Shown: positions 1-9,430, counted from the stretch's first letter. The stretch is 64,000 nt of DNA from a bacterium (GCA_013360195.1 JABWCQ010000002.1:436932-500931); one strand, 5' to 3'. A program made the numbers and translations. The notes: generated by a model from the letters alone, not told the origin.

Positions 1-1186
1 GATCACGAATCTCACCAATCATGATGATGTCAGGGTCCTGACGCAGAAACGATTTCAGCGCTGACGCGAATGTCAACCCGACCTCTTCCTTGACTTGCAC
101 CTGATTCAGTCCGGCGAAGTTATACTCGACAGGATCCTCCGCGGTCATGGTATTGACTGTAGGAGTATTCAGCTTTGAGAGCACGCTGTACAGAGTCGTC
201 GTTTTACCCGAACCGGTCGGACCTGTCACAAGGATCAGTCCATGCGGCATTCTAATGGCTTTCTCGAAGTCGTTAAGCGCCTTCTCCGGAAAACCGAATG
301 AGTTCAAATCAAGTGTCAAGTTCGACTTGTCCAGAATACGCATCACGATCTTTTCGCCGAAAAGAGTGGGCAGGGTCGAAACGCGCAAGTCGATTGCCTT
401 TTCGCCGAGTTTCATCTTGATGTGTCCGTCTTGCGGGACGCGCCGTTCGGCAATGTTTAGTTTCGCCATGATTTTTATGCGCGAAACAATGGCAGCCTTC
501 AGGTGATTCGGCGGCGACATCACTTCAATTAGTACACCGTCAATACGGAATCTCACGCGAAACTGCGTCTCGTACGGTTCAAGATGGATATCCGAAGCTT
601 TTCGATTGACCGCGTCCGAGAGAATTCCATCCACCAATTTGACAACGGGAGCAGTCTCGACCTCTTCCTTCAGTCTGTCCAGTTCGGCATCGTTCGACTG
701 CGTAACGACTTCTACGCCCGCATCCTCGCCCATGTCGGCCAGAATTTTGTTGAGCGTCCCCCCCATCTGGTAGTATCGCTCAATCGCCCGCAGGAATTGC
801 GTTTCCGTGCAGACCGCCGGCTGAACGTTGAAACCGGTGATGAACTTGATATCTTCGAGTACGAAGTCAATGCTCGGGTCAACAAGCGCAACGCGCAAAG
901 TTTTGCCAGCACGGCTGAGCGGCAGGACTTGGTACTTCTGAATGAAATCCTTCGAGAGTAGTTTCAGCACCGCTTCCGGCACGGTGACCTTCTCGAGGTC
1001 TACCAGCTCAAGGCTATAGTAATTGCTGATAAACTGCGCTATCTGCTCTTCGGAAATGACGCCAAGCTTCGTCAACTCGGTGATGACCGTGTTGCCGGAG
1101 TCTTTTTGACGTGACTTGAAGATCAGGAATTGTTCTTGCGAAATCAGCTCGTTGCTGATCAGCAGATTCGGCAGTCTCGAACTCAT
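1..1186 (-). CDS. pilB: Type IV pilus assembly ATPase PilB / GspE family (partial)
   Basis: The reading frame runs off the left edge; 395 N-terminal residues are visible. An MshEN-like N-terminal region (about residues 1-150) is followed by the secretion-ATPase core: KASDIHLEPYE near residue 200, the Walker A motif GPTGSGKTTTLYS near residue 320, AEDPVEYN shortly after, and DPDIIMIGEIRD at the edge. The family hydrolyses ATP at the inner membrane to extend type IV pili or drive type II secretion. The ATG at 1186 is chosen because it is the first start in an uninterrupted frame; no strong ribosome-binding site is visible. The C-terminal zinc motif lies outside the window, so PilB and GspE cannot be told apart for certain. 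The next gene upstream on this strand is ychF, separated by a terminator. Confidence 0.9.
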   Translation of the reverse strand, partial: MSSRLPNLLISNELISQEQFLIFKSRQKDSGNTVITELTKLGVISEEQIAQFISNYYSLELVDLEKVTVPEAVLKLLSKDFIQKYQVLPLSRAGKTLRVALVDPSIDFVLEDIKFITGFNVQPAVCTETQFLRAIERYYQMGGTLNKILADMGEDAGVEVVTQSNDAELDRLKEEVETAPVVKLVDGILSDAVNRKASDIHLEPYETQFRVRFRIDGVLIEVMSPPNHLKAAIVSRIKIMAKLNIAERRVPQDGHIKMKLGEKAIDLRVSTLPTLFGEKIVMRILDKSNLTLDLNSFGFPEKALNDFEKAIRMPHGLILVTGPTGSGKTTTLYSVLSKLNTPTVNTMTAEDPVEYNFAGLNQVQVKEEVGLTFASALKSFLRQDPDIIMIGEIRD

Positions 1187-1393
1187 TTGTGCTGCAGCCT
1201 GCGGTTTTCCGTTTCCAACATTTCAAAACTGTACCTTTGCATCAAGCCACAGTTTTGCAAAGTGCATGCCACGGAATTGCAGGACAACCGGTCATCAGTT
1301 GTGATGATTCGTCCTGAAACGTGCAAGATGCGGCGAATGTATCGATAATGGGGTGAAGATATGTCGCAAGAGCGCGACATCGGTGAATTATAT

Positions 1394-1430
1394 TGCAAAA
1401 AAAGACCCGCTGCGTTTGCAACGGGTCTTT
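1394..1430 (-). terminator. Rho-independent terminator downstream of ychF
   Basis: A 9-bp inverted repeat (1401-1409 with 1422-1430, AAAGACCCG / CGGGTCTTT) is followed on the minus strand by seven T residues. It lies 23 bases after the ychF stop codon and separates ychF from pilB. Confidence 0.85.
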
Positions 1431-1452
1431 GAATTATTGCTTGAAGTATTTT

Positions 1453-2532
1453 TCAACCGCTGTGCCTGATGACGAGGATGTCACCGTCTTTAACGACGTA
1501 CTCTTTTCCTTCCAATCTGACGAGACCTTTGGCCTTGCAGCCGGGGTAGCCGCCTTCGCGGACGAAGTCGTCATAGTGGACAACCTCTGCGCGGATGAAG
1601 CCTTTTGCGAGGTCGGTGTGGATAACACCTGCGGCATCCACAGCAGTTTCACCTTTGTGGATAGGCCAGGCGCGGGTTTCCTTGTCGCCGGTGGTGAGGA
1701 AACTTTGGAGACCCAGCAAGTTGTAACTTGCTTGAAGGACGCGGTCGCGGGCGGACTCGGTAACGCCTAAATCGGCCATGAATACGGCGCGCTCTTCGTC
1801 GTCAAGTCGAGCGATCTCGGCTTCGATGGCGGCGGACAGACCAATAACTGCCATACCGTCGGCGGCAAATTCGGTCGTGAGTTTGTCGGCGAAACTTAAG
1901 GCGTTGCTCAAATTTCCTTCGGCAAGGTTGAGGACCACCAACATCGGCTTCTCACTCAACAGTTGAAATCCGCGCAGGGCTTTCTTTTCGTGAACGCCGA
2001 GGTCGAGCACACGCAATGGCTTGCCCTCTTCGAGTTGCGCTTTGGCGCGTTCCAGCACTTCGAGCTCCATCGTCTCTTGAGCCGACGGAGTCTTGACGCG
2101 CACCTGCTTTTGCAGCTTGTCATGGCGTTTCTCGATGACGATTAAGTCACTGAAGATGAGCTCGTCCTGAATCCGGCGAATGTCCCGCGGCGGGTCAGAG
2201 GATTCGAGGGCGCCGTCGAGTTCAAAGCCGCGCACGACGAGTGCGAGTGCATCTGCATTCTTGAGTTCGCCGCTGAAGACGCCTTCGAACCAGCTTTGTT
2301 TGGACGCGCCTTCTTCGAGGCCGGGCGTATCCAGATACTCGACGGTCGTGTAGACGAGTTTGCGGGACTCGCTCAATTCGCCGAGCTTGTCCACGCGCGG
2401 GTCGGGCACTTGCGTCACAGCACGCAGCGTTTCGCGCTTATGCGATGCTGCCGCATCCGGCTCAGTGCCGGTCAGGAGATGAAAAACGGTGGTTTTCCCG
2501 GATTGGGGAGCACCGATGAGGCCGATATTCAC
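1453..2532 (-). CDS. ychF: Redox-regulated ATPase YchF (OLA1 family)
   Basis: This 359-residue protein has the usual YchF length. The G1 loop GAPQSGKTT starts at residue 7, the G3 motif DTPG is near residue 70, and the G4 position reads NLAE rather than NKxD, which in this family shifts specificity from GTP to ATP. The C-terminal part (from about residue 280) is the TGS domain ending in DGDILVIRHSG. Known family members bind the ribosome and influence translation and oxidative-stress responses. The start codon is GTG at 2532, preceded by CACCATCCTCC rather than a classic purine-rich site, so the start rests on alignment with the G1 loop. It is transcribed alone, ending at the terminator at 1394-1430. 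Confidence 0.95.
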   Translation of the reverse strand: MNIGLIGAPQSGKTTVFHLLTGTEPDAAASHKRETLRAVTQVPDPRVDKLGELSESRKLVYTTVEYLDTPGLEEGASKQSWFEGVFSGELKNADALALVVRGFELDGALESSDPPRDIRRIQDELIFSDLIVIEKRHDKLQKQVRVKTPSAQETMELEVLERAKAQLEEGKPLRVLDLGVHEKKALRGFQLLSEKPMLVVLNLAEGNLSNALSFADKLTTEFAADGMAVIGLSAAIEAEIARLDDEERAVFMADLGVTESARDRVLQASYNLLGLQSFLTTGDKETRAWPIHKGETAVDAAGVIHTDLAKGFIRAEVVHYDDFVREGGYPGCKAKGLVRLEGKEYVVKDGDILVIRHSG

Positions 2533-2854
2533 GGAGGATGGTGGCTGGGATGGGGGATAAAAATCAGATTAAAGCATAATTTAGGGATTTTTCGTTGGAA
2601 ATTCCACCAGCCCGGCGTGGTCGCCGGACCCAAGGCGCTGCGCCGGGGCTTAAAGCTGCCGGTGGGATTTTTGTTTTTGACTTCGGTAGAAGGCGGCCGT
2701 ACGCATCCGCATTCCACTGATTTTTTCTCGCCGTTTGGTCAGGTTTCCTATGCCATGGTAAGGTCGTTGATTCAACGCGGCGGCTTCAAGGCGGTTATCT
2801 TAGGCTGGTGTTCAGACAGCGAAAGAGAAGGTGTTTACAATCTGGTTTTCCCCG

Positions 2855-2904
2855 TGTCGAGCCGAGGCTCGACCCAGTGTTTCTATTGTGCAGGGGAATG
2901 AAAG
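2855..2904. repeat. Palindromic repeat element, copy A
   Basis: The core is GTCGAGCC (2856-2863), two bases, then GGCTCGAC (2866-2873). The palindrome and the following roughly 30 bases, ending in GGGGAATGAA, are matched with small gaps by copy B about 205 bases further on. The copies are diverged, so this looks like a short dispersed intergenic element rather than a recent duplication. Confidence 0.55.
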
Positions 2905-2932
2905 CAGATAATGGGTGAATGACACCCGGAAG

Positions 2933-2960
2933 TCCCTGCGGTTGTCCGCGGGATTTTTTT
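2933..2960 (+). terminator. Terminator-like hairpin without an upstream gene
   Basis: TCCCTGCGG (2933-2941) can pair with CCGCGGGA (2946-2953) with one bulge, followed by seven T residues on the plus strand. No plus-strand gene precedes it, so it may end a short non-coding transcript or be a relic. Confidence 0.45.
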
Positions 2961-3058
2961 CGTCCGGTTGTGTGTATCTGTTTCCTGGGAAGTACTCAAG
3001 ATGATTGGGACGAGAGATAAGATATTTGCTTAGTCGTCGCGGCCGCTTGGCCCCTGCG

Positions 3059-3108
3059 ATGTCGAGCCGGGAGGCTCGACCTATGTTTGTTGTCTGGAGG
3101 GGGAATGA
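3059..3108. repeat. Palindromic repeat element, copy B
   Basis: GTCGAGCC (3061-3068) and GGCTCGAC (3073-3080) flank a four-base loop, followed by a tail like that of copy A ending in GGGGAATGAA near 3108. The orientation is the same as copy A. Confidence 0.55.
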
Positions 3109-3220
3109 ACTCACGCGGCTAGCACGGGTGAGTCAGGCTCGGCTTTGAGTGGTTAGCTGGGTACAATATACAACCATTTGAACGACAGTGCAAGTGTTAT
3201 TTTCATTTTATTGAACTTAA

Positions 3221-3234
3221 TAAACATTTGTTCA
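3221..3234. promoter_or_regulatory. LexA-like palindrome outside a recognisable promoter
   Basis: TAAACATTTGTTCA matches the TRAAC-N4-GTTCA pattern seen upstream of the dinB operon. It lies just beyond the stop codon of the beta-helix lipoprotein and has no gene downstream on the plus strand, so a regulatory role here is doubtful. Confidence 0.25.
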
Positions 3235-3242
3235 AATTTGAG

Positions 3243-4340
3243 TTAGACTGGTCCTCCAAAGGGACCAATATCCGATCTTGTGCTATCTTTATCTATTAGC
3301 GCCGGGTCCCCACTATCTTGACACGGAGAAGACGGAAGCAAAGTTCCCAACTCTATGTCTATAAGCGGATCTGAGAAAACATCGCCAATGCCGATAGGTT
3401 CTCCCTCTCTATAATTTTCACCGTTGTTCCAGAAGCAATTGTATTTGTACTCAATCGGATTTGTGTAAATTGCGGCATTCCAAAACGCCACGCCATGCAC
3501 ATTGACAAAGGCGTTGTTTCGAACCTGTCCCAAAAAGTAGCCGATTTGAAAGCCATACTCGGTTCCGGAGAAGAAGTTGTTTCGGAATTCTCCGCCACAA
3601 AAATCCGTGATCACAAAGTCCTCGCCTGCAGGTGAAATGATCATGTTGTTAACAAACTTAACCATTACCCCTCCGTCAACACGAATAATGTGGCCACTCC
3701 CATTGAGTCGAAACCCCCGAATACCGACGCTTCCACTTCCAGAAGGAAGGTATATCGCATTGTTGCCGAGGCCAGCATCAACAAACGTTCTTGTCGGCCC
3801 CAGTTCCGATTCGAGCCAAATCCCCTTGCCAAACGTATTCAAGGTTTCATAGTATGTTCCCGGTCTGACTCGAATCGTGTCAAAATCAATCGCCGCATTG
3901 ATGGCGTCTTGGATTCTTGCAAACTCATCCGGCACCCAGATCAACTGCGGGCCTTGGGCGACCGAATTCATGACGTTGACTCGCAGCATCGGACTGACGC
4001 CCATGTTGCCGAAGGCGTCGGTCGCGCGAATCTCGACAAGATGCACGCCGTCGAGCAGCGAATCCGTGATCAACTCGAAACGATAAGGAGTTGTGAAATC
4101 GGAATCTGTCACTGCGCCATTCAGATATGCGCGCACCGCAACGATTTCAGAACTGTCTGTGATGCCAAAGTCCAATCCAACCGTGCCGCGCACTTCGGGC
4201 TCGGGCTGTGTGTGCCACTCGATGACCGGAGGGTGCCAATCTTCGGGCGAAGTGATGTTGGTGACATAGGTGTCGCCCTCTTGCGTGCAAGAAACTGCTA
4301 TGGTGCTCGCAAGCAGAGAAATGATGAAGATTCGTGACAT
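3243..4340 (-). CDS. Secreted lipoprotein with Ig-like and parallel beta-helix domains
   Basis: The 365-residue product begins with a hydrophobic signal and a plausible lipobox (AVSC, cysteine at residue 18). Residues of about 40-130 resemble an Ig-like domain (a VRAYLNGAVT strand pattern ending in VEIRATDAFGNMG). From about residue 135 the phrase IQDAINAAIDFDTIRVRPGTYYE opens a NosD-like right-handed beta-helix, and the C-terminus (SPCQDSGDP...DIGPFGG) is the usual closing of such helices. Such proteins are surface or periplasmic carbohydrate-related or structural proteins; no catalytic site can be named. An AAGGAG site precedes the ATG, and a promoter lies at 4367-4395. Confidence 0.8.
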   Translation of the reverse strand: MSRIFIISLLASTIAVSCTQEGDTYVTNITSPEDWHPPVIEWHTQPEPEVRGTVGLDFGITDSSEIVAVRAYLNGAVTDSDFTTPYRFELITDSLLDGVHLVEIRATDAFGNMGVSPMLRVNVMNSVAQGPQLIWVPDEFARIQDAINAAIDFDTIRVRPGTYYETLNTFGKGIWLESELGPTRTFVDAGLGNNAIYLPSGSGSVGIRGFRLNGSGHIIRVDGGVMVKFVNNMIISPAGEDFVITDFCGGEFRNNFFSGTEYGFQIGYFLGQVRNNAFVNVHGVAFWNAAIYTNPIEYKYNCFWNNGENYREGEPIGIGDVFSDPLIDIELGTLLPSSPCQDSGDPALIDKDSTRSDIGPFGGPV

Positions 4341-4366
4341 AGCGCTCTCCTTGGCCTTGATACGAG

Positions 4367-4395
4367 AATGTAAGATACGGAGATCGGAACCGCAA
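4367..4395 (-). promoter_or_regulatory. Sigma70-like promoter of the beta-helix lipoprotein gene
   Basis: Minus strand TTGCGG, a 17-bp spacer and TACATT. It lies 27 bases upstream of the ATG at 4340, inside the read-through tail of the neighbouring open frame, which supports an earlier true end for that neighbour. Confidence 0.55.
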
Positions 4396-4413
4396 GCGGC
4401 TCTCCAAACATAA

Positions 4414-4470
4414 AACAGCCCGCCAGTAATGGCGGGCTGTTCTCGTCCCAGTCGTCCCGTAATAACGGGA
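4414..4470 (-). terminator. Double-hairpin terminator
   Basis: A 12-bp perfect stem (4414-4425 with 4430-4441) followed by TTTTATG on the minus strand, preceded by a second small hairpin (4455-4460 with 4465-4470). It sits directly after the alternative stop at 4476 of the small secreted protein. Confidence 0.85.
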
Positions 4471-4475
4471 GAGAA

Positions 4476-4864
4476 TTATTCACACAGATTGGCCAGACGA
4501 ATGTAGGCATATAGCTAAGCAGGTGCAGCTCTTTGCAGGCACGCACGAGATCGGCGGCAGCTTCGTTGTAGAAGTGACGCTGATACTTCGTGCCGTTTTC
4601 CAGCGAGCCTTTGACGTCACGGGCATAGGTTAACAGCTCTTTTGAATGCTCACGCAGATAGGCCGATTCCCCGGACCATTCGGCTTCGAGCATGGGAATG
4701 AACTTATGCCAGAAGGCTTCGAGCTCGGCGGGCGGGTTGTCCGGCAGGTAGTGCGGATCGTTGTAACTATAGCCCCAGTCCGGATCGGCATAGGGGTCGT
4801 CATTCGCAAATGCGGCGGCGCCACACAGCACCAGAGCTATAATCGAAAAGCGTAATGTGGTCAT
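4476..4864 (-). CDS. Small secreted protein of unknown function, probably frameshifted
   Basis: The gene begins with a signal peptide (MTTLRFSIIALVLCGAAAFA) followed by a charged helical domain rich in Glu, Tyr and Trp; the family was not recognised. As it stands the frame is open to 4298, giving 188 residues, but its last 60 codons run through a strong terminator (4414-4470) and through the promoter and start of the next gene. Removing one copy of the AT dinucleotide repeat at 4509-4512 restores a frame ending YAYIRLANLCE and a TAA at 4476, immediately before the terminator (128 residues). I therefore give 4476 as the likely true end. This could be a genuine mutation or an assembly error. 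Confidence 0.55.
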
Positions 4865-5018
4865 GTCTGTTCCTTACCGAAAAACTGGCGGTAAACCTAC
4901 TAACGATTGAAGATACGACTCTCTTGTCAAGAATGCAAGTGTTTGAGACCCGTTGCCCTGGCGGGTCTGGAGACCCCTCAACGGCAATTGAGCGAACGAT
5001 GCAAGGGTCACGCCAATG

Positions 5019-6056
5019 TCAGAACATGGCGGCCACGGATGCTGTGGCGCGGGAATAGGGATGCTGGCCGGGCGCAAAGACGGTGTCAATCTCGATGGCA
5101 TCGGCCGGGTCGCGCAGAGCCTCTTCGAGGGCACAAATGGCGACTTCGCACATGGGCGCCTCGGGTTCTTTGGTGGTGATTTTTTGAAGCCACAGGCCAG
5201 GTTGGATCAAGGCATTGACCAGGGGATTACGGGTGTGTCGGGCGGAGAATTTCAAGAGCTCAAAGGACACGCCGGCCACTAACGGAATCAAGGGCAGATG
5301 TGCGAGCAACCGAGTAAGAGCATTCCTATAAGGTCCCCACAGAGCAACAACGGCGGTGTCCACGACCACAAAAAATAGGATGGCCGAGATGGCCACGATG
5401 AGCAGGAAGCTGGTGCCGCAACGGGGATGGAAGCGGGTCTGCTTCAAGACTTGAGCGGGGTCGAGAATCTGGCCCTGCTCGTACGCGAAGATAGTCTTGT
5501 GCTCTGAGCCGTGGTATTGGAAGACCCGGTAGATGTCTTTGAATTTGGAAATAATCCACATGTAGCCGATTAGCGCAATGATACGGCCAGCACCTGCGAC
5601 GAGATGGAAAGGAACTTGGTTTTCCTCGCCGCCGACGAGGAGTTTAGCCAGAACGTAGGGTAGGTACAGGAAGATTCCGACACCAAAAGCGATCGCGACA
5701 GTAGTGGATAACAGACCCAGCATCCGCTCCTTCAGGGAGGCCTTTTGTGCTCCGGACTCTGCTGCAGGTTCGGCCTTTTCGGCAGACCAATTTAGTGCAT
5801 CCACACCAACTTTCATGGCTTCGACCATGCCGACAGCGCCGCGGACGATTGGGAGGCCGAGGAGCTTATGTCGGCGTGTGATGGGACGATAGGGGTACGC
5901 TCTGAGAGCAATTCCTCCATCCGGAGTTCGAGCCGCCATTGCTACCCGATGGGGGCTGCGCATCATGACGCCTTCGATCAGAGCTTGTCCACCCATGGCC
6001 AGTTCCGTGGACATGTCTCGGCGATTCGGGGTAGCAGTGTGGTGATTATTGTTCAT
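5019..6056 (-). CDS. DUF1385 membrane protein (YqhQ-like)
   Basis: The 345-residue protein carries the DUF1385 signature GGQALIEGVMMRSP near residue 22 and the conserved YHGSEHKTIFAYEQG block in its middle. Four hydrophobic segments (around residues 110-138, 150-170, 208-236 and 245-268) make it an integral membrane protein. Its biochemical role is not established. The ATG at 6056 has an AGGAG site seven bases upstream. It follows rpmE on the same strand (83 bp gap) and likely shares its transcript; pairing of rpmE with DUF1385 genes is common in bacteria. Confidence 0.88.
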   Translation of the reverse strand: MNNNHHTATPNRRDMSTELAMGGQALIEGVMMRSPHRVAMAARTPDGGIALRAYPYRPITRRHKLLGLPIVRGAVGMVEAMKVGVDALNWSAEKAEPAAESGAQKASLKERMLGLLSTTVAIAFGVGIFLYLPYVLAKLLVGGEENQVPFHLVAGAGRIIALIGYMWIISKFKDIYRVFQYHGSEHKTIFAYEQGQILDPAQVLKQTRFHPRCGTSFLLIVAISAILFFVVVDTAVVALWGPYRNALTRLLAHLPLIPLVAGVSFELLKFSARHTRNPLVNALIQPGLWLQKITTKEPEAPMCEVAICALEEALRDPADAIEIDTVFAPGQHPYSRATASVAAMF

Positions 6057-6139
6057 TGCAGGTATCTCCTAACCCCCAGAATGCAGAAAAGGCGATGTCC
6101 CCGCCGGAACACCGCCCACTGCAAATAGTTAGATGCAAC

Positions 6140-6355
6140 TTACTTAGTCGCAAACTTTTGATATTTCTTGCGAAACTTGTCGACACGACCAGCAGTATCT
6201 ACTAATTTCTGCTGACCCGTAAAGAAGGGGTGGCAGGCGGAGCAGATTTCGACTTTCCAGCTGTCATCGTTACGGGAAGCTCTTGTTTGGAATGAATTTC
6301 CACAAGCGCATTCCACGGTCACCAGTCTATAAGTCGGATGGATATCAGGTTTCAT
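6140..6355 (-). CDS. rpmE: 50S ribosomal protein L31, zinc-binding type
   Basis: The 71-residue L31 begins [19 protein letters not shown]. It keeps four cysteines in a CxC ... CxxC arrangement (CACG and [10 protein letters not shown]), so it is the zinc-holding form. L31 bridges the subunits near the central protuberance. The frame is open further upstream, but the ATG at 6355 matches the family start and has GAGGAA five bases before it. A near-consensus promoter lies at 6380-6408. Confidence 0.96.
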   Translation of the reverse strand: MKPDIHPTYRLVTVECACGNSFQTRASRNDDSWKVEICSACHPFFTGQQKLVDTAGRVDKFRKKYQKFATK

Positions 6356-6379
6356 GGCAATTCCTCGAATTAGACGCAG

Positions 6380-6408
6380 AATATAATGATTCCGAGCTTG
6401 AATGTCAA
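6380..6408 (-). promoter_or_regulatory. Promoter of rpmE-DUF1385
   Basis: Minus strand TTGACA, 17 bp, TATATT: a consensus -35 and a near-consensus -10. The predicted start site is about 18 bases before the rpmE ATG, leaving room for its ribosome-binding site. Confidence 0.85.
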
Positions 6409-6434
6409 GGAGGGGGTCAGTAGTCCAGCACTCA

Positions 6435-9272
6435 TTATTGGCTGCTTCCACCGCCGCAGGATTGGTTGCAGGCATGAACGACAACGTAGAATTTCTGAGT
6501 GGGGGTCAGGTCGAAATCAGTCCAACTCATCACGGAAGCGGCCGGGGGTGGTCCGGCTTCCGTGCAACCGATTTGCGACCAGGCACCCGCGGGATATACG
6601 GCCAGTGGATCGGTAGTGCTGTAGACAAAATACGCACCACTCTCCTCCCCTACCCACGTCAGGGTATTTGAGTTGGCACCGGCATTGTGCAGAATCACCA
6701 AGCTGTCCGCCGGAACACACTGAGGCGGCACATAGAATGTCTCAGAGCCGAATCTCACGGCAGTGCCGCGATCATCACCCAAGCCCGGTCCTGATGGAAA
6801 GAAACGCGATCCCACGCATAGATATCCGAGGTCATTGGCCGGCGCCAAGTCGTAGAACGTTTCACTATTCGGACCACCATAGATATTTTCCCACAAGAGT
6901 GAGCCGTCGCAATCAAACTTCGCGAGAACAAATTCGCGCTGCTGGCTGACACTGTTTGTTGTTCCGGCAGCAAGAATGCCGCCGTCTGTGTCCTCCGCCA
7001 ACCCCAATAACTCCGTGTTGGCGCGTTCACTGTAGAGCCACGAACGAACTGAGTCACCGTTTGCATCGACTTCGAGGAAAAACGCGGAGCTATTGCCGCC
7101 AATGAACGGCGACGTGTTTCCGAGGATAACATGATTGCCGCCGGAATGTCTGATGACACGCACAGGCGTTTCGTTACCTCCGAAATCATAGGTGCGAGTC
7201 CACAGGGTATCATAGGATTCATTGACGAGAATTACATGCAAATCCTGCTGCACAGCGAAAGGATCGCCGGAATAGGCGGCAATCAGCAGTCCACTGTCAG
7301 CAATAGCTGCCGCTTGGGCAATACAGAAGAACATGTCCAAGAGCTGCGGCGTGTTTACGTCGGGATAATGAATCACCGCGGGAAGAGGGGCGTACCCGCC
7401 AGCCTCAGGCGAAGTGCTTCCCAGGACCCAGAATCCGCCGGTCGCGTCCGGAACAATATCCACGGCTCCCGCGCTTCGCCCGGTTGGGCGTCCTCCAACA
7501 CTAATTGGGGACAGAGCACCTGCCGCAGTGAGCCGCAGCACGAACATTGTGGATGGGTCCGATGTTCCTGCAGAGTCGATGCTCATCACAGTGAGAATGT
7601 CTCCGTTGCCGAGTTCGCAGATGTCGCCCGAAAAGTAATTGAAGTTATTTCCGGGATCAGAAATCGCGAAGCTCCATAGGAGTCCGCCAATCGAATCCCG
7701 CTTCGTAACCGATTGCCCCAACGGATAGGCGAAGCCACCGTCGTTTTCAATGTATTCGAAATCGCGAATGATGTCTTGATGATAGCTGCTGTCCCAGTCA
7801 ACTTGCGGCGGCTGCAACGTTCCGGGAGGAATAATTGAAAACTCCTCGCTTACCCATTGACCGGGCACTCCCCCGAGTTTGGTCAAACGCAGTCTGCAAT
7901 CGTACGCGGACGGAGTCGTCGCATTGAAACTGTAGGATCCGGAATTGGGGAAAGACGGGTTGATCATTTCCCATGATCCGGTCGGATAGTCGCGGTTCAG
8001 TTCAAGAGATAGGTGCGGAAATCCCTCGAGACCGTCGTCTGTCCACGTTGCATTTATAGTTTCGCCGAAAACGAAGCGGTCGCAAGGAAAAGGAGATGTG
8101 AAAACCAAATCAGGTTCGACTGCGAGCCTGACGAGCCATGCATCCTGCGGACCGCTCGTGCCGTTGCGCGTCAACCCGGCAGCATAATAGCCCGGATGAT
8201 CGCTAATGGAACAACCGGAATGCAGCGCATAGAGCATATCATCGAGCGTGCCGCCCAAAGTCATCGTCCACAACGTGTCTCCGTTGCCGTCCAATGCGAG
8301 AAAATACGCATCGCGACCACCCGCACCGAATGATGTTGTGTGTCCGGCAACCAGAAATCGTCCGCAGTCTTCGACAACACCTAACGCATCATCATCGCCG
8401 GCTCCGCCATAGACATAGCTCCACTGCTGGGTACCGTTCGAATCAATCTTAACAACAAAGACATCCAAATCACCAATCGGGTCATCCTGATAACCGGCAA
8501 GAATGAAGCCGCCGTCATCGGTCGGTTCGATGTCGTTTATGCGTTCATCAAGGGTCGCGCTTCCATAGGTCCGGGTCCAAACCGTGTCGCCGTCGAATTC
8601 ATAGCGAATCAACCACCCATTCATTCGAGGTGGGGCACCGACTCCAAAACTCGCGCTTCCACCAGCGATCAAGCAACCGCCGTCATTCAGGGGTTCAACA
8701 TCGAATGCCCAGTCAATCGAGGCTCCGCCGAGAGTGCGCGACCACAGCAGCGTACCTGTTGAGTCGATTTTAATAAGCAAGAAGTTCGTGTTCCCTGAGA
8801 CGTTCGTGTAGCCTCCAATGTAGTAGTCACCGTTCGAAGAGCGCTTGACCGCAAAGGCAACGTCTGACCCGCCCAAGTCGTAATGGCGCGTCCACAAAGT
8901 GTCACCTGAATCATCGAGCGCCACGGCATAAATGTTCGTGGGATTCGATCCAAATGATGTCGTGGTGCCAATAACCAGCGTTTGCGCAGCACTCACGTGG
9001 ACATCCGCGCCGTTGTCCGATGAATTACCACCAATCGTTCGGGAATATATCGTGTCACCATCGGCGTTAACCCGAACAACGAGCATGTCCTGACCGCGCG
9101 GGCTGGGTGCGGGATGCTGATAGTACCCTGTCAGGATATAGCCGCCGCTCAGGTCTGCGCTGCCGCCTTGGGACAAATCGGTCAGAGTTGAACCGAACTT
9201 TCGTGTCCAGACTGTGTCAATGGGAACGGCCCACAGTGAGGCGGCAAGAATTAGAATCAGCAAAAGGTGCAT
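6435..9272 (-). CDS. Large secreted repeat protein, beta-propeller-like
   Basis: This 945-residue protein has a signal peptide ([15 protein letters not shown]) and then about ten degenerate repeats of 45-55 residues with the pattern DGGFILAGY...[21 protein letters not shown]. Such repeats, rich in Gly, Trp and Asp, are typical of secreted beta-propeller folds like the DUF5122/delta-60 group. A second repeat block follows a middle beta-sandwich (about residues 390-490), and the last 90 residues resemble a fibronectin-III domain. Unlike other secreted proteins in this window it lacks a C-terminal sorting domain. A GGGAG site precedes the ATG and a promoter lies at 9310-9338. Function is unknown; an extracellular binding role is only an inference. 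Confidence 0.8.
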   Translation of the reverse strand: MHLLLILILAASLWAVPIDTVWTRKFGSTLTDLSQGGSADLSGGYILTGYYQHPAPSPRGQDMLVVRVNADGDTIYSRTIGGNSSDNGADVHVSAAQTLVIGTTTSFGSNPTNIYAVALDDSGDTLWTRHYDLGGSDVAFAVKRSSNGDYYIGGYTNVSGNTNFLLIKIDSTGTLLWSRTLGGASIDWAFDVEPLNDGGCLIAGGSASFGVGAPPRMNGWLIRYEFDGDTVWTRTYGSATLDERINDIEPTDDGGFILAGYQDDPIGDLDVFVVKIDSNGTQQWSYVYGGAGDDDALGVVEDCGRFLVAGHTTSFGAGGRDAYFLALDGNGDTLWTMTLGGTLDDMLYALHSGCSISDHPGYYAAGLTRNGTSGPQDAWLVRLAVEPDLVFTSPFPCDRFVFGETINATWTDDGLEGFPHLSLELNRDYPTGSWEMINPSFPNSGSYSFNATTPSAYDCRLRLTKLGGVPGQWVSEEFSIIPPGTLQPPQVDWDSSYHQDIIRDFEYIENDGGFAYPLGQSVTKRDSIGGLLWSFAISDPGNNFNYFSGDICELGNGDILTVMSIDSAGTSDPSTMFVLRLTAAGALSPISVGGRPTGRSAGAVDIVPDATGGFWVLGSTSPEAGGYAPLPAVIHYPDVNTPQLLDMFFCIAQAAAIADSGLLIAAYSGDPFAVQQDLHVILVNESYDTLWTRTYDFGGNETPVRVIRHSGGNHVILGNTSPFIGGNSSAFFLEVDANGDSVRSWLYSERANTELLGLAEDTDGGILAAGTTNSVSQQREFVLAKFDCDGSLLWENIYGGPNSETFYDLAPANDLGYLCVGSRFFPSGPGLGDDRGTAVRFGSETFYVPPQCVPADSLVILHNAGANSNTLTWVGEESGAYFVYSTTDPLAVYPAGAWSQIGCTEAGPPPAASVMSWTDFDLTPTQKFYVVVHACNQSCGGGSSQ

Positions 9273-9309
9273 GATTTCTCCCGGCCATTAATTGGAATTT
9301 TAATTCCCT

Positions 9310-9338
9310 AATATAGCTCCAGAACTCCCCGCCGTCAA
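9310..9338 (-). promoter_or_regulatory. Promoter of the 945-residue repeat protein gene
   Basis: Minus strand TTGACG, 17 bp, TATATT, about 38 bases upstream of the ATG at 9272. Confidence 0.75.
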
Positions 9339-9430
9339 GACTGACGGGCAAACTGGTTAAGATTCCGGATTAGGCTTAATATAAGCTCTGGGAATGTATG
9401 CTTTTAACCAAAGAGACCCTCTTCATAATA

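Larger units (their letters stand above)
2533..3242. other. Gene-free stretch with inverted repeats
   Basis: No convincing gene is seen in these 710 bases. An open plus-strand frame that covers 2296-2901 is mostly antisense to ychF and then reads low-complexity sequence, so it was not called. The region does hold two diverged copies of a palindromic element (2855-2904 and 3059-3108), a plus-strand hairpin with a T tract (2933-2960) and a LexA-like palindrome (3221-3234). Confidence 0.6.

Noticed and set aside
2296-2901. Plus-strand open frame of about 200 codons overlapping ychF and the gene-free stretch.
   Set aside because: It is antisense to ychF for its first third, then reads repeat-rich sequence with no family pattern and passes through a palindromic repeat.
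4888-4990. Inverted GACCCG...CGGGTC sequence after the DUF1385 gene as a terminator.
   Set aside because: No T tract follows on either strand, so it is not supported as a terminator.
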